Positions 1 through 11,375 of a stretch of DNA of 64,000 nucleotides are shown here, piece after piece; the first letter of the stretch is position 1, and every line of letters begins with the position of its first letter. This DNA comes from Thamnidium elegans. Lineage: Eukaryota; Mucoromycota; Mucoromycetes; Mucorales; Mucoraceae. A program made the position numbers and the translations under genes. The notes under the pieces are model-generated. The model searched no databases, had not been told where the DNA came from, and saw only the letters and a program-made list of their open reading frames with translations. The DNA lies in NCBI GenBank assembly GCA_025201345.1, contig JAIXMG010000039.1, forward strand, positions 186,001 through 250,000. The letters are read 5' to 3'.

Positions 1-1
1 T

Positions 2-106
2 GGTGATGATGTGACCATTAAGGATGAAATCTATGTCAATGGTGGTTCTATTCTTCCTCATAAAACTATTTCAGTTAATATTACTGAACCTCAAATTATC
101 ATGTAA
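2..106 (+). CDS. Mannose-1-phosphate guanylyltransferase, C-terminal end (partial)
   Basis: Only the last 34 codons are in the window; the gene begins upstream. The reading frame from base 2 ends with [14 protein letters not shown], then EPQIIM and TAA. This is the characteristic end of eukaryotic GDP-mannose pyrophosphorylase (yeast PSA1/VIG9, human GMPPB), whose C-terminus is a left-handed beta-helix closing with a V/ILPHK motif and a terminal I-I-M. The enzyme makes GDP-mannose from mannose-1-phosphate and GTP in the cytosol, feeding protein glycosylation, GPI anchors and wall mannan. The tail converges on the Aurora kinase gene, with about 160 bp between the two stop codons. Confidence 0.9.
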   Translation, partial: GDDVTIKDEIYVNGGSILPHKTISVNITEPQIIM

Positions 107-263
107 ATAATATACTTTTTTTTAAAAAAAAAAAATCTTTCTCTTTTTCCACCCCGTAATAATCATCACACAATACACACAATTCATACTTTTTTTTTTC
201 TTGCTTACCCCCACTCTCTCCTTCCTTTTTTTATTTATTTATTTATATATAATAATAAAAAAA

Positions 264-1742
264 TCATTTAGTTGATATAATCCAAGGGTCAGATTCAATA
301 TCAGAAGCTTTTATACGTTTCAAAGGATCTTTTACAAGTAACTATTTTTAACGAGGTTAATTAATTATATAATTGTTTTTTTTTTTTGGGTGTGTTACCT
401 TGCTAATAAATGATTTAGCACCAGAACTCATATTGGTATCAAACACGAGATCTACTTTGGTAATACGCTCGTATGTTCGCAGAGGATTTTCCGCTTGATC
501 GCTTGTACTAAAAGGCGGGTAACCTGCCAACATTTCATAGGCAAGTACACCAAGTGCCCATATATCAACCGAGTTCGAGTGTGGTTCGTTTTGGATCATT
601 TCTGGTGGTAAATAATCTAATGTTCCACAAAACGTATTTCGTCTAATCAGATTGTTAATAGATTAAAATTGATAATTATTTTTCGATTTACCTTGGCTTG
701 GGATCGAAAACTGACCAGCCAAAATCAGCTATTTTTAACATGTTGTTTTTATTCACCAAGACTATATAATACTTTTTGAGTTATTCGTTTTTAAAACACT
801 CTGTTTTTTTAAAAAATATATATATATGTGCTTACTATTCTCTAGTTTAATATCGCGATGGATTACGCCTAAACTATGCATATATTTCACTGCGTCTGTT
901 AATTGTAATATATACTAAAAATGTTACAAAGTGAGACCATTATATCCCCAACAACAAAATCATGACTTACGCGAACAACTTCAGCTTCTGTGAATTGTTT
1001 CTTTTCCATTAATACCGAATACAGGTCTGAATTACCAACATATTCCATTACTAAATACACTCTATCTTTATCATGAAAGTATCCATATAATCTAACAATA
1101 TGTGGATGGCTTTTTTTTTATCTTTTTTGTTAGTATATTTTTTTTAAAAAAAAAATGAGGGACTTTACTTTAAATGAACTTGAATTTCTATTTCTCGCTT
1201 TAAAAATAATACAACATTGGCAGCTTCCACTTCTTCCTTTTTTAATATCTTTATTGCAACAGTTTTATTTGTACGTCGTTCAACTGCTCTCCAAACTAAT
1301 CCAAATTTACCTCCTCCCAAGTATTCTTCAACGGAAAAGTCCTTGATATTCCAGGATTTTTTTCTATGTTTTGTTTTTAGTTTTGTTTTTAGTTTTCGAC
1401 AGTAATAAATTGTTGTTACCTCGATAAAAAGTCTTGATCAAGTGCTTGTCTCATTTTATTATCAAAGTAATTAGGTGGCGAATAATCAATACCGTAATGT
1501 CTACGAACAATAGGCGAATCCATATAATTGACATCGGTCATTGGATCCTCGGATTCTAACGCCATTTGTTGGTAGTATTGTGTACGTCGTTCTTTGGCAT
1601 AACTTATACTATTTGGGTTACGGTCTAAATCTTGTGCGGTTAAGTCTCGTCGTGGTGTGTAGTCGACATATTCGGATAAGGGGGCGGTTATTGGGTTCGT
1701 GTTGGCCCTTCGAACTGGTGATTTAAATATTTCTTTTGGCAT
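264..1742 (-). CDS. Aurora-type serine/threonine protein kinase
   Basis: Seven exons: 1742-1420, 1363-1169, 1109-971, 914-836, 761-692, 642-399, 341-264. They sum to 1128 nt, giving 375 aa. The N-terminal ~110 residues are basic and disordered. The kinase domain then runs from WNIKDFSVEEYLGGGKFGLV to the C-terminus. Visible motifs are the glycine loop LGGGKFG, the VAIK lysine, the catalytic loop HRDIKLEN, the ADFGWS magnesium loop (ADFGWS is typical of Aurora), and RRNTFCGTLDYLPPEMI, which keeps the threonine matching Aurora A Thr288. It ends in DPWI and a short tail. By family the kinase acts in chromosome segregation, spindle function and cytokinesis; fungi usually have one Aurora (Ipl1/Ark1), so this is probably it. 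ATG at 1742 is chosen because the frame upstream runs into T-rich leader. Confidence 0.9.
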
Positions 1743-3259
1743 TTTAAATGAGAAAAAAAAAATGTGTTTAAAAAGGGACGTAAAAAAAAACTTTGTGTAT
1801 TTTGAGTTTAAAGTTTTATTATATCCCATTTGTAAGAAACAATCATCTTTAAATAAGATAACAGTGGGCCCATTTGGTGTTCAAAGAAATCCAAGCAAAA
1901 ACTTTGATTTTCATAAGGCTTTTTTTTTTTTTTTTGTCTTTTATCATGTATTACTATTATCGCACAGGCTTATATATTTTTTATTATAAAAAGCAACACA
2001 TCGCGGAGGGGTGGTACTGGATATTAGAAGAGGTATGTATGCGTCCTTTTGACAAAAAGGACTACTCAAAGTCTTATAGTTATGCCTCATTAGAAATACT
2101 CTTAAAGCCTGTGCGCTGCTAAAAAAAAATAACAACTTTAAACAAAAAACAACTTTAAACAAAAAACTAATTCCAGTAACATTTATTTTTATATCGGTAT
2201 AAAACCACTTTGCAGCTTCTTTCCTACAATTGAACTTGGATAAGACACTGTAATTATCGGGTTCTGTTCTACTAAATGATCCGAGTTCGTTTCCGTAATA
2301 AATTACAATTTATTTTACTGTCCTAACATTTCTAGGAAGAAATCAATATATATGTTTAATCATCACGAACTAGATCTGTTTACGTACTTTATAAAAGTAA
2401 GAATATTGGCAGGATCAGAAATATTTTTTATTGATACACAGCCAATTTATACGATCGATTAAAAAAGCGTGATGAATTACTTTCCATTTACCTTTATGGA
2501 TAACCGTCGCCCTAAGAAGATCCGTGTCGATTTGTATGAATATAACGAAAATACAGAAACAAAAGCATAATAATAAGTAAAGAAGAAAAAATGAAATAAA
2601 TAGGTGTCATAAAATAGGATGTCGTTTTACTCATGTGATTTATTTACTCATCATGGCGTACGGTACTATTATTTGCTCTATATACTCGCTAGTTAATCAT
2701 TTTCATATGCATAGGTGTACTTGTTGTACGTACAAGTCTCTTTCCATGTGGCTAAACAAAGTTGAGTGAACGCATATCAAGATTTTAATCGTAACAGAAG
2801 TTATCCTTTTTTTGAGCACGCTTTATTTACTTTCGACTTTGCTTATCGACATAAAAAGGAATCTTGCGTGAATCAAGTCGAAAAAATAAGTACGAATATG
2901 CTTTAACTAAACTTATAAAACAAGCAGTAGTATGATGTGTAAATGAATCATTTGAGTAAATGAACTCCTTTTGTTTCATGTATAATCTATTTATATTTAT
3001 ACAAACCTAAACAGTTTTTCTTAGAGCAATTACCATGCATAGAAGTTAATCTATCTCTTTTTTTTTTCTTTTTTTTTTTTGAGCGTGTAAATTGACCGCG
3101 TATCAAAAAATTTCCCTTTTTGCAAAGTTTGGATATCTGGGCCGTTACAATATATTCAAAGACTTACTTTCTTTAAATACTCGCGTTTCATGTGTACATG
3201 GTATGGTTTTTTTTTTCTTCTGCAAAGTATTATTTTAACTAATTTTGCCATTTAGGTTT
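1743..3259. other. Intergenic region upstream of the Aurora gene
   Basis: About 1.5 kb without a supportable gene. It holds the Aurora promoter and, at 2626-2960, a MITE-like inverted repeat listed separately. Short open frames here have no recognisable motif, and homopolymer runs such as the T/C-rich tract near 3060-3080 look like ordinary AT-rich spacer. Confidence 0.6.
2626..2960. mobile_element. MITE-like element with 26-bp terminal inverted repeats
   Basis: The left end 2626-2651 (TTTACTCATGTGATTTATTT followed by ACTCAT) matches the reverse complement of 2935-2960 at 22 of 26 positions. The two ends enclose 283 bp with no coding capacity, as expected of a small non-autonomous DNA transposon. 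A sequence close to the left end also occurs at 45914-45940, where I found no partner arm, which suggests a dispersed family. No clear target-site duplication was identified and the superfamily is unknown. Confidence 0.45.
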
Positions 3260-3971
3260 GACACCAGAAGATGAATCAACTTTGACGAAGCACTCATCAA
3301 CTGCCAAAATCTGGTTAAATTATCTTTGGCAGTTGAACCGACAACTATAGAACCAATGGCGGTAAAAATCATCAATATTAGTTGTAAGTGTTGAATTTAA
3401 ATATGGTTTGGAACAAAAGTTCGTTACTCTTACAACTAGGAATATTACGGATATGAATAATACGTCCATTTACTGTTTGTTTTGTACATCTGGTTATTGC
3501 CGATTTCGAATCTCTGGTTTTGGAGGAGAAGAAATAGATATTAAAAAAATAAAACTGGCTATTTCCTACGATCCTCCTTCTAGATGAACTGCGTTCATAT
3601 TATCGGCGCACTGTTGAATTAAATCCTTGTAAGTGGCCCTATAATCAATTTATAGCATTTAATAATTACACAACGTTTAATGGAAAATATTTAAAGCTAT
3701 TGAACAGAAACTGATAAAAAAGATCATGGATGTACTTTGTGATCGGGCACTTATTATCTAGCTCAATACTAGTAGATGTCAATCTTGCTCTTCTCGTTAA
3801 TGAGTTAAATCATACTGTAGATACTATAGTACTAATTCACGCTTTGAAAAGATTCCCTGTCAATCTTCTTGATACAGGAAAGATTGCCCTAGAAGTAGAT
3901 GCGTCAACAAAAACCGTTAACCCTTCCACTAACATGTATGTTTTTAATCAACAACATCAGTAGCGATATCA

Positions 3972-4018
3972 GTAATCATTCGATCGGTAGTAGCGACGGG
4001 CGGTGCGTACAAAGGGCA
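3972..4018 (-). other. Fragment of 18S rDNA (3' minor domain), antisense
   Basis: The plus strand reads ATTCGATCGGTAGTAGCGAC then GGGCGGTGCGTACAAAGGGC. This is the reverse complement of the near-universal 18S segment around the decoding site (the site of the 1406R-type primers), with about three differences over 43 nt: A to G in AATCGG, T to C in GTGTGTAC, and one base at the far end. Similarity stops just beyond each end, so it is a short insert or relic and not an rRNA gene. It lies inside the decayed coding region at 3.3-5.2 kb. Confidence 0.7.
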
Positions 4019-4904
4019 TGTAAAAAGTACTACTCTTACAAATAAAAAACTGTATGGTGTTTTTCAATAACCATCTGTTATTCAGAATACAAAACAGACA
4101 TAACCAACCGACAGAATTCCTGTTTAAAAATGTCTTATCACTAAAATTCATATCAGAGAATTTCAAGAATATGCATAGTATAGATATTTCTGTCTTTGAA
4201 GTTACAAAAGTTTGGTGTGGTCAAGTCTTCAGTTTCTCATTTTCCTAGCAGTGTATCAAAGTTTGAATTAGCAATAGGCATGTATTCAAAACCCTGCTCA
4301 GTCGAAAAGTAAATTATCATTATAAATTATAATGATAAAATATTTATTTTTATTTTACTTGTATTTACAAAAGACCCCGAACTCCTGCTCCCCTAATAGA
4401 GATGTACGGTCAAGTAGCGAAGTCTCTCGACTTATACAAAAAATGAATCAAATACGCCGTAGATTTACCTGGAGACTTTTACCAGAAGTAATATTCAAAA
4501 AAAATTCGGAGCTTTCAAATGACTACCAAGTAGTTGTGGAACTAGAAAAGCTCATTGGTGACTCCAATATGAATCTCGCAAGTTTTAAAAAGACTGCTTA
4601 TCCGCGCATTTTTTTAGCTGGGAATAACTGGATATTTATTTCGAAGGTTGAACGTTATTATAAATACAAGATCAACGATGTAGCAATAATGAACAAACTG
4701 GGAAAATACATCGATCATTTCGCTATTTCCTTTGAAGAATGCCAAGAAGGCCGTGTCGTTTGGTATGAATTGAGATTCGATTCAAACATTTTGAAGTTGT
4801 CGCCAAATGTGTCTTCTGGAAAGGTGTCCTAGGTAAATATTGGGAAAGAGTGTTGTACTAGATAAATGGTTCCAGTAATGGTAAGACTGGTCATGCTTAA
4901 GTAG

Positions 4905-4998
4905 AAGCATTTCTGGGTGTCTCTGCTCCCGATATTATAGCTCTCAACACTAGATTTATTTTAGCTTCTCCTGTTCAATCAGCCGGTACAACAGACTG
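4905..4998 (+). repeat. Dispersed coding-type repeat, copy 1
   Basis: About 80 bp here (GTGTCTCTGCTCCCGATATT onward) align with the reverse complement of 15639-15715 at roughly 70-75% identity without gaps. The frame GVSAPD..TRFILASP..AGT..C is preserved in both copies, and most differences are C/T or A/G transitions at third positions, so the shared block was once protein-coding. Outside it the loci no longer align. Confidence 0.65.
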
Positions 4999-5512
4999 TC
5001 GTAACTACCAAAAAGAGGCGACTTTTAAGCTTCGATGCTTAAAATCCTTGTTCTTCAGATTCAAAACTCCCGAGTCTTTTCAGCTTTATAGAACTGAATC
5101 TGCGGCTTATGTCTCTGTTTGTTCAGAGTTGATTTATTTGGTGTCCACTTCTACAATTAGCAACAAAGGCGTCAAATGCTTGGGTACCGAGAAAAAAAAC
5201 CTTGGCGAAATTGGAAACCATCTCTGGCAAAAAAATTGTTGATCAAATTAATTATCAGTTATAACAATTAAATATTTCAAAATCCTTTTTTTTTTCTTCC
5301 TTCACCATGACGAATACAAAGTGGCAACTCTGAGTTTTAATATAGCCACTAAGCTATGTCCCGGCAGCCTCCTTCGAGGTGTCAATTGTTTATTGCATAC
5401 TTTCTATTTTTAAGCAAATAGCAAATAGACAGGCAAATAAAAAAAAAATCCCTCTCGTTTTCTCGAAAAGCTATCCCACTTAAAAAAATTCTAGTCTTTT
5501 CAAGTACTTTCC

Positions 5513-8500
5513 ATGTTTAATATCTCGCCGTATATAGCTAAAGTAAACAAAAAAAAAAGGTTTTATTTGAATTATCATTGCTAATTCAATCTAATAGTAT
5601 GTACGTGGTTTACATGCCAATGAAGAAAGCTTTAAAGTTCCGTATAGTCATACGCAATTTGGTGTAGTACTAATGGTGGATGTCGTTGGTAAAGCCATGA
5701 CTTTTTCTTTAAAAAAAATTACTCGTTTACTAAACTTTGATTTATTATAGGATTTAGTACAGTAAGATAACTTATAATAGATAAAATTAACCCTCATTAG
5801 TTTAATATAAATTCTTAGTTAACTACGCTAGCCCAACAAAAAGGTGATTCTGGTGCTGAAGCAATTGCTATGGAAATCGGAGCTTACATGGGAGAGGTAA
5901 CACAACATGAAATTCGGAAACTTTTTTCTTCTGACATGTACTATAGTGTATTCAAATTATCGAGTTTTATGGTGGCGACGTGGTTAAAGTAACAATTTAA
6001 TTTTTAATACGAAAAAAATCATATCAATAATCCGTATATATAGTTTTTAGGTGATGCTGTGTTGGTTTGTTTTCAACCTATTTCAGATGAAAGAAGGGAT
6101 TCAGGAGAAACGGTATCTGGCGCGAACGAAACCGAAGCTTCCGAACGACAAAAGAACAGACTAGTTAGAAGAGGAATAGAATGTGGGCTTCAGTTATTAG
6201 CTAGATTATCACATTACCGAGTTTATTTAACTGCCGAAGAGCGATCAAAGCATAGAACCCTTAACGGAAGTAAAAAAGAGCGTCAGAAACAAACCATATT
6301 CGATGCCATGACGCCTTGTAAAAATTACGAAAGTGCCAATGTAGAAGAGGCAAGTGTACAGAGTATCAATATACCAAAATGTTTAGATGAATCCAGTCAT
6401 ATATCTATTGAAAATTGGGTACCCGCATTTATGAGACGTAAAAAGAACAATAAGGCTAGAAGATTAAGCAATGCAAGTGATTTATCCGCAGGTATGTCGG
6501 AAATTACAGATACAGTAGATTTGGAATTACATATGGCATTATCGTGTGGAAATGTCGTCAATATTATTTTAGGTGATCTTGACCCTGACGCTAGCAATGC
6601 TGGACCAAGTTCTTTCCCTCAAGTTCGATCCGATATACCAAACGCTTCTCACACCAAAACCGTTCTCGATGAATTCTTTCTTGAATATCACGGTAGATTA
6701 GAATATACAATTGGGGGAGATGTAGTAGATTCATTAGATGAAGCACTATCGATTGCCAAAGCAGGAGAAATGAGTATCACTCCAATTGTATACGACATTG
6801 TACAACGCCAAGCCATGAACTTGATATTTGAAAGAAGAAGACGATTTTTTGTTATAAAAAATATTACAGAAGATACAGCCCTTCGAAAGAACAATTATAC
6901 ACATACATCTCCGCTTAGAAAAGGAAGCACTGCTGTAAGCAACAATGTAAAGTTTTTAAAGACTTTACCTGGACTACGAACTCAAGCTTCCAAAATGACG
7001 ATTGAACCGTTAATTCCTCGTATTAGAAACACTGATCAAATGAACTTACCCATTGAATCAAATAAGCTTTATCTGAAATATATCAATCGAAGTGCCTTGT
7101 ACAGAATGCAAAATAGTGTAGATGGTAGTTTACCCGCTCAATTTCGTGAAGTAACAATCATGTTTGTTAGTTTAGGTAGAACAGATGTTCAAAAAAAAGA
7201 AGGTTTGGTCAATGTTCAAAAAGCTGTACTAATGGCAATTAAAGCCTTGGTAAAATATGAAGGTATGCTTCAACAATTTGCAATTGACGATAAAGGTATA
7301 TATTTAGTGATATATATATATATATATATACGAATGGATCATCTATTAATTGCAAGTATATAGGTGCCACTTTACTTTCTGTCTTTGGGTTACCTCCCTT
7401 ATCTCATGAGCGTGAGGCTGTATTTGCTGCAAAAGCTGCATTGGATATACGAGACAGTTATCGACAGGTAGGCTTTCAAGGGTTCGCCATTTCTTTATCA
7501 ACGGGTATAATTTTTACAGCTGTCTTACCACAAGGAAGTCCCTACCGCCGCGATGCAGGTATCGCAGGTGATACCATTGTAGTTGCTGTACGCATGTTAA
7601 AATTTCCATTTTCCAAAGAAAATGTTGTTTGCGACCCAGCAACTAAAAAGCAAATTGGCGGACTATGTGAATTCGAAGACTATGGAGAAAACTTTGTAAA
7701 AGGAAAAGTAAAGCCAGTTCATATATTTGGTATTCAAAAGTTTGGACCACCTGAAAGAGACAACCGAATATCAGTGTTGAGTGTTGAACATTGTAGTGAT
7801 TTTATCGGCTACAAATTTGAGATTGAAAGAGCCAGTGCATTTGTGGACGATTGGAATGAAGCACCTAACCATCATACTTTAGTAATATCTGGTCCTTCGG
7901 GTGTAGGAAAGAGTTTCTTTTGTAATAGGTTACATAAAACCATATCACACCATGGTGTACTAAGCTGTTGGTCATCATCTACTGAAGTTGAAAAGGGAAG
8001 CAAGTATTATTTACTGCGAACTCTAATACTAGTATTATTTGAAATCATTGATTCCGATAAGATTCCTGTCAAAGCAATGGCCAGATCCGATGCCAACTCA
8101 CATAGCACGGCCGATAACAGCCACCAAGGATTTAACCGTCATTCACGTTCAGTAGCAGATTCCATAGAATCCGAAAATTCATCTCGCTCACTTTCTTCTG
8201 CTAGCTTTCCTACAACCCAAGAATGGTTTAAACGACTTACAACTTATTCATCCATGACCCCTTCATCATTTGGTTCCAATTCAAATAATGCGGAAATGGC
8301 AAATGAAATGATTGAATTAATTTCTCGTTGCCTTCATAAATGTGGAGAAGAAAGAGGGTATATGCCTTTATTTAAACTTATATTTACTACTTTAAATGAG
8401 GTAGAAGAAAATAGATATACGAGACTGTTAGATGGAAGAGCAAAAGATATTCTTTTAACTGGCGTTATTACAAGAATGGTACTTCATGTTTCAAAGCACA

Positions 8501-11375
8501 TTGGGTTAGTTTTTATATGCGACGATATACAATGTACGTACATAGCATATACATATGTTAAACATTATATTACTAATATATAATTATTAGGGGCAGACAC
8601 TACTTCTATTCATATGTTACAACATATCCATGAACACTGTCAAAGGGTAATGCTACTAATGTCAACGAGACCAATCAGAGATTACAACGTTACCTTCTTA
8701 AAAGACTTTAAAGCTACTGGTACATATGAAGAAATTGCATTAAACGGTTTAGGAGAGACAGAAATTGGTGAAATTATTCTTCAAAATTTCGATCGAGGTG
8801 TAAACAGAATTAGTCCTGAAATTGTCAAAGTTATACAGGTTTGTTTTTATCTACCCTTTTATATACTTTTTATATTGACTCCTTTTTTAAAATAGAAACG
8901 TACTGGAGGAAATCCTTTATACGTCAAGTATGTCATTTATTAAATTATTCTACAACACGTATACTCATATATATATATATATATACATACATATTAGAAA
9001 TATGGCAATTATTTTAAAAGACTTTAACCATGTTACAGTTGTAGAAGGTGAACTTTTACCAAGCAGCAGTTCATTTGACTTGGAAGATCTTATGGGAAAT
9101 TTTGACTATAAACGAATTATTAAAATGCAATTTGATCGATTAGACTCAAACTATCAAGAGTTTCTAACTGTAAGTAAAAAAAATTATAAAAACAAAAACA
9201 AAAGCTTACCTCATTTAAAAAAAGGTCGCTTGTTGTCTAGATCAATATTTCACCGCACATGAAGTAGGAGCCGCTATAAAAGAAAACAACCTCATCTTTA
9301 AAAACAATACCCCTGAGATGATCCACACGTACATCCAAAACTTTGACGTATACCATTTCCTACAACAAGTAGATAGCGGAAACTCCCTAGATAACAACAT
9401 TGCGCTCTATAGTTTTGCGCATATCACAATCCCTCAAAGTATATATGACATGGTCTCATACGAGACCCGTATCGAGCTGCACCGTTCGTTAGCCAAGTAC
9501 TACGAAAGCCAACTGAACAAAGAAAACTTTATTCATCTATTAGGAAAGATCACGCGCCATTACCTAAAGACAGATTCCACCGGCAAACAACTGTATTACT
9601 TGGAAGCTTTAGCCGACCAAAATATGCAAACCTACCTATTACCAGAAGCCACCAGTAATCTCCAAAAGATTGTCAAGATCCTGGAACAAGATTCGGATCT
9701 TCTTGAACAATTTGGTCATATACGCCTTAGTGACATCTACCGACGCCTAGGTATCTGTTTCACCATGCGAACAAAGTTACGTGAAGGTGAGCTATACCTA
9801 TATAAAGCGCTCGAGGCGTTAGGAGAACCGTGGCCCAAACAAGAACTAAAATTTCTTTACAAATTCTGGACCCACCGATTTAAACAATACCAACATCGAA
9901 AGTGGCGAGTGCTAGCCAAATTCTCTACACTTTCACGACGCGAGATTGTATACCGCGTAGTTGAGATTATGACCCAACTCTCCAACATATATTTCTATAC
10001 TGGCAACGGTCGAGACTTTGCCTACGCATGTCTTGTCGGTCTTAACGCCTGTGAAAAGCTAGACGATGTCGGACCAAACTATACATTACTCTTGGCTCGA
10101 AATGCTTTACTGTGTTGGTTAAACGACGAAAAAGACAGTAGTATATACTACATCGCTAAAGCACTACGACAAATGGGAACTGATAAATCGGATTCTGATA
10201 CACTAACCATCTGTTCGCTTTTATGTTTTGCAGCCGGTAAATTTTCAAATGCTCGAGATTTATTATACCAATCTATAGATGGTTCTCAAACGTTAGGTAT
10301 TGTAACTGACTGTCAAGCGTTTTATCGATCCGTTGGGCTAGTAGTGACCATGCGTATCTTTGAAGGTACCTTTAATCGGTCGGCCACTGATATGGCTTTG
10401 TTAAAACAAATGGCCAACACAGCACATAGCAATGGAGATTACGAAGCTGAAATCTGGCTTAGCGTTTACAATATTGGAAATGCCATTGTGATTGACCGCA
10501 TGGCTGATTGTTCTCCCTATGTTACATTACTAGAAGCGCATATTAAAAGTGCTGCAGACTATAATCGAATTGCAATACACGGTACCTTAGTATGCTACTA
10601 TGCTCGTAACCATATGTATGAATTAGCTAGACGACATATTCAAAAGCTAGTTAATATTTTACCAGAACTTACCGTAACACGTATGTCCTTTTTTTTATTT
10701 ATTTTTTATTTTCTGTAAAACTTATATCGATTCGTTATAGCAAATATATTTCCGATTTATGGATTAATCTTTGCAACCATGGGATTATACTGTTTAGTAG
10801 AAGATGGTCAAATCGACCTTGGATCAAACGACGATTCTAAAGACTACGAGAAATTAATATTTGGTTTATCTCGCTTAAACCATGCATTCCAGCAAGTAAA
10901 GTTTTGGGAATTTACGCAACCTTGTCTTTACCTTGCAAGAGCATTACCTTATGTTACAACCAGACGTATAGTTGAAGGATATATGGTATAAAAAAAAAGA
11001 AGCAAATCAAGGTATTTTAACAATATATGTACTAAATTACGAGAATAGGTTCTTCGTCATGGAGTATTTGAAATGCGATTTATTCAGGAAATCCGGTTTT
11101 TAAAAGCATATTACTGGGCCAACCTAGGAAAGTTTGCATTTACACCCGAAGATCGTATTGAATGGACCGAACGAGCCATTAAGGACTTTGATATACTAGG
11201 TATTCCTGCCGACACTTACTGTAACCCAGATCCCGGAAACTATTACTACCGAGGCTTCCAAGCAGATCTTTGTTCGAATGTTTGCAAGCAGGAACAAGAT
11301 ACCATCGTTCAAGTACCTGAACCTGTCGCAAGTACTTCTAAGAATATTAAAACTGTACCAAACAACACCGTATAA
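5513..11375 (+). CDS. Soluble adenylyl cyclase (ADCY10/sAC-like), two class III cyclase domains plus ATPase and TPR-like region
   Basis: Thirteen exons: 5513-5542, 5598-5688, 5751-5761, 5819-5896, 5947-5988, 6044-7295, 7364-8533, 8591-8838, 8896-8927, 8998-9169, 9225-10680, 10741-10985, 11049-11375. They sum to 5154 nt (1717 aa; human ADCY10 is about 1610). The first cyclase domain opens VVLMVDVVGFSTLT and continues GGDVVKFLGDAVL; the two metal-binding aspartates are near residues 38 and 88. A second cyclase domain follows (REVTIMFVS.., DDKGATLLSVFGLPP, GIAGDTIVVAVRM, ~450-640). Next come a P-loop GPSGVGKS (~678) and Walker B-like FICDDIQWADTTS (~886), then a long helical TPR-like C-terminus. 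This is the vertebrate soluble cyclase order, not the LRR-PP2C-cyclase layout of yeast Cyr1. It should make cAMP in the cytosol. The arginine of human sAC that I recall as part of the bicarbonate site aligns with Leu in IGGDVVDSL, so bicarbonate control is doubtful. Confidence 0.88.

Larger units (their letters stand above)
3260..5242 (+). pseudogene. Decayed coding region, unrecognised family
   Basis: Several plus-strand stretches have protein-like composition but are broken by stops and frameshifts. They include about 3490-3590 (..RFRISGFGGEEIDIKK..), 3640-3962 (..LALLVNELNHTVDTIVLIH..), 4332-4832 (..IRRRFTWRLLPEV.., ..KINDVAIMNKLGKYIDHFA..) and 4890-5242 (..GVSAPDIIALNTRFILASP..). No single frame joins them and no conserved domain is recognisable. 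The block around 4905-4998 is shared with a second decayed locus at 15.6 kb, so at least part belongs to a multicopy, probably transposon-borne, family. Near 3300 the minus strand also reads openly (AIGSIVVGSTAKDNLTRFWQ), so the orientation of that end is uncertain. Confidence 0.45.

Noticed and set aside
4332..4832. A 166-aa intact gene
   Set aside because: The frame is open and protein-like, but flanking stretches of the same relic are broken, there is no recognised domain, and its start is T-rich. Treated as part of the decayed region.
5330..5390. A GC-richer patch resembling structured RNA or rDNA
   Set aside because: I could not match it to any rRNA, tRNA or snRNA, and similarity to the nearby 18S fragment is lacking.
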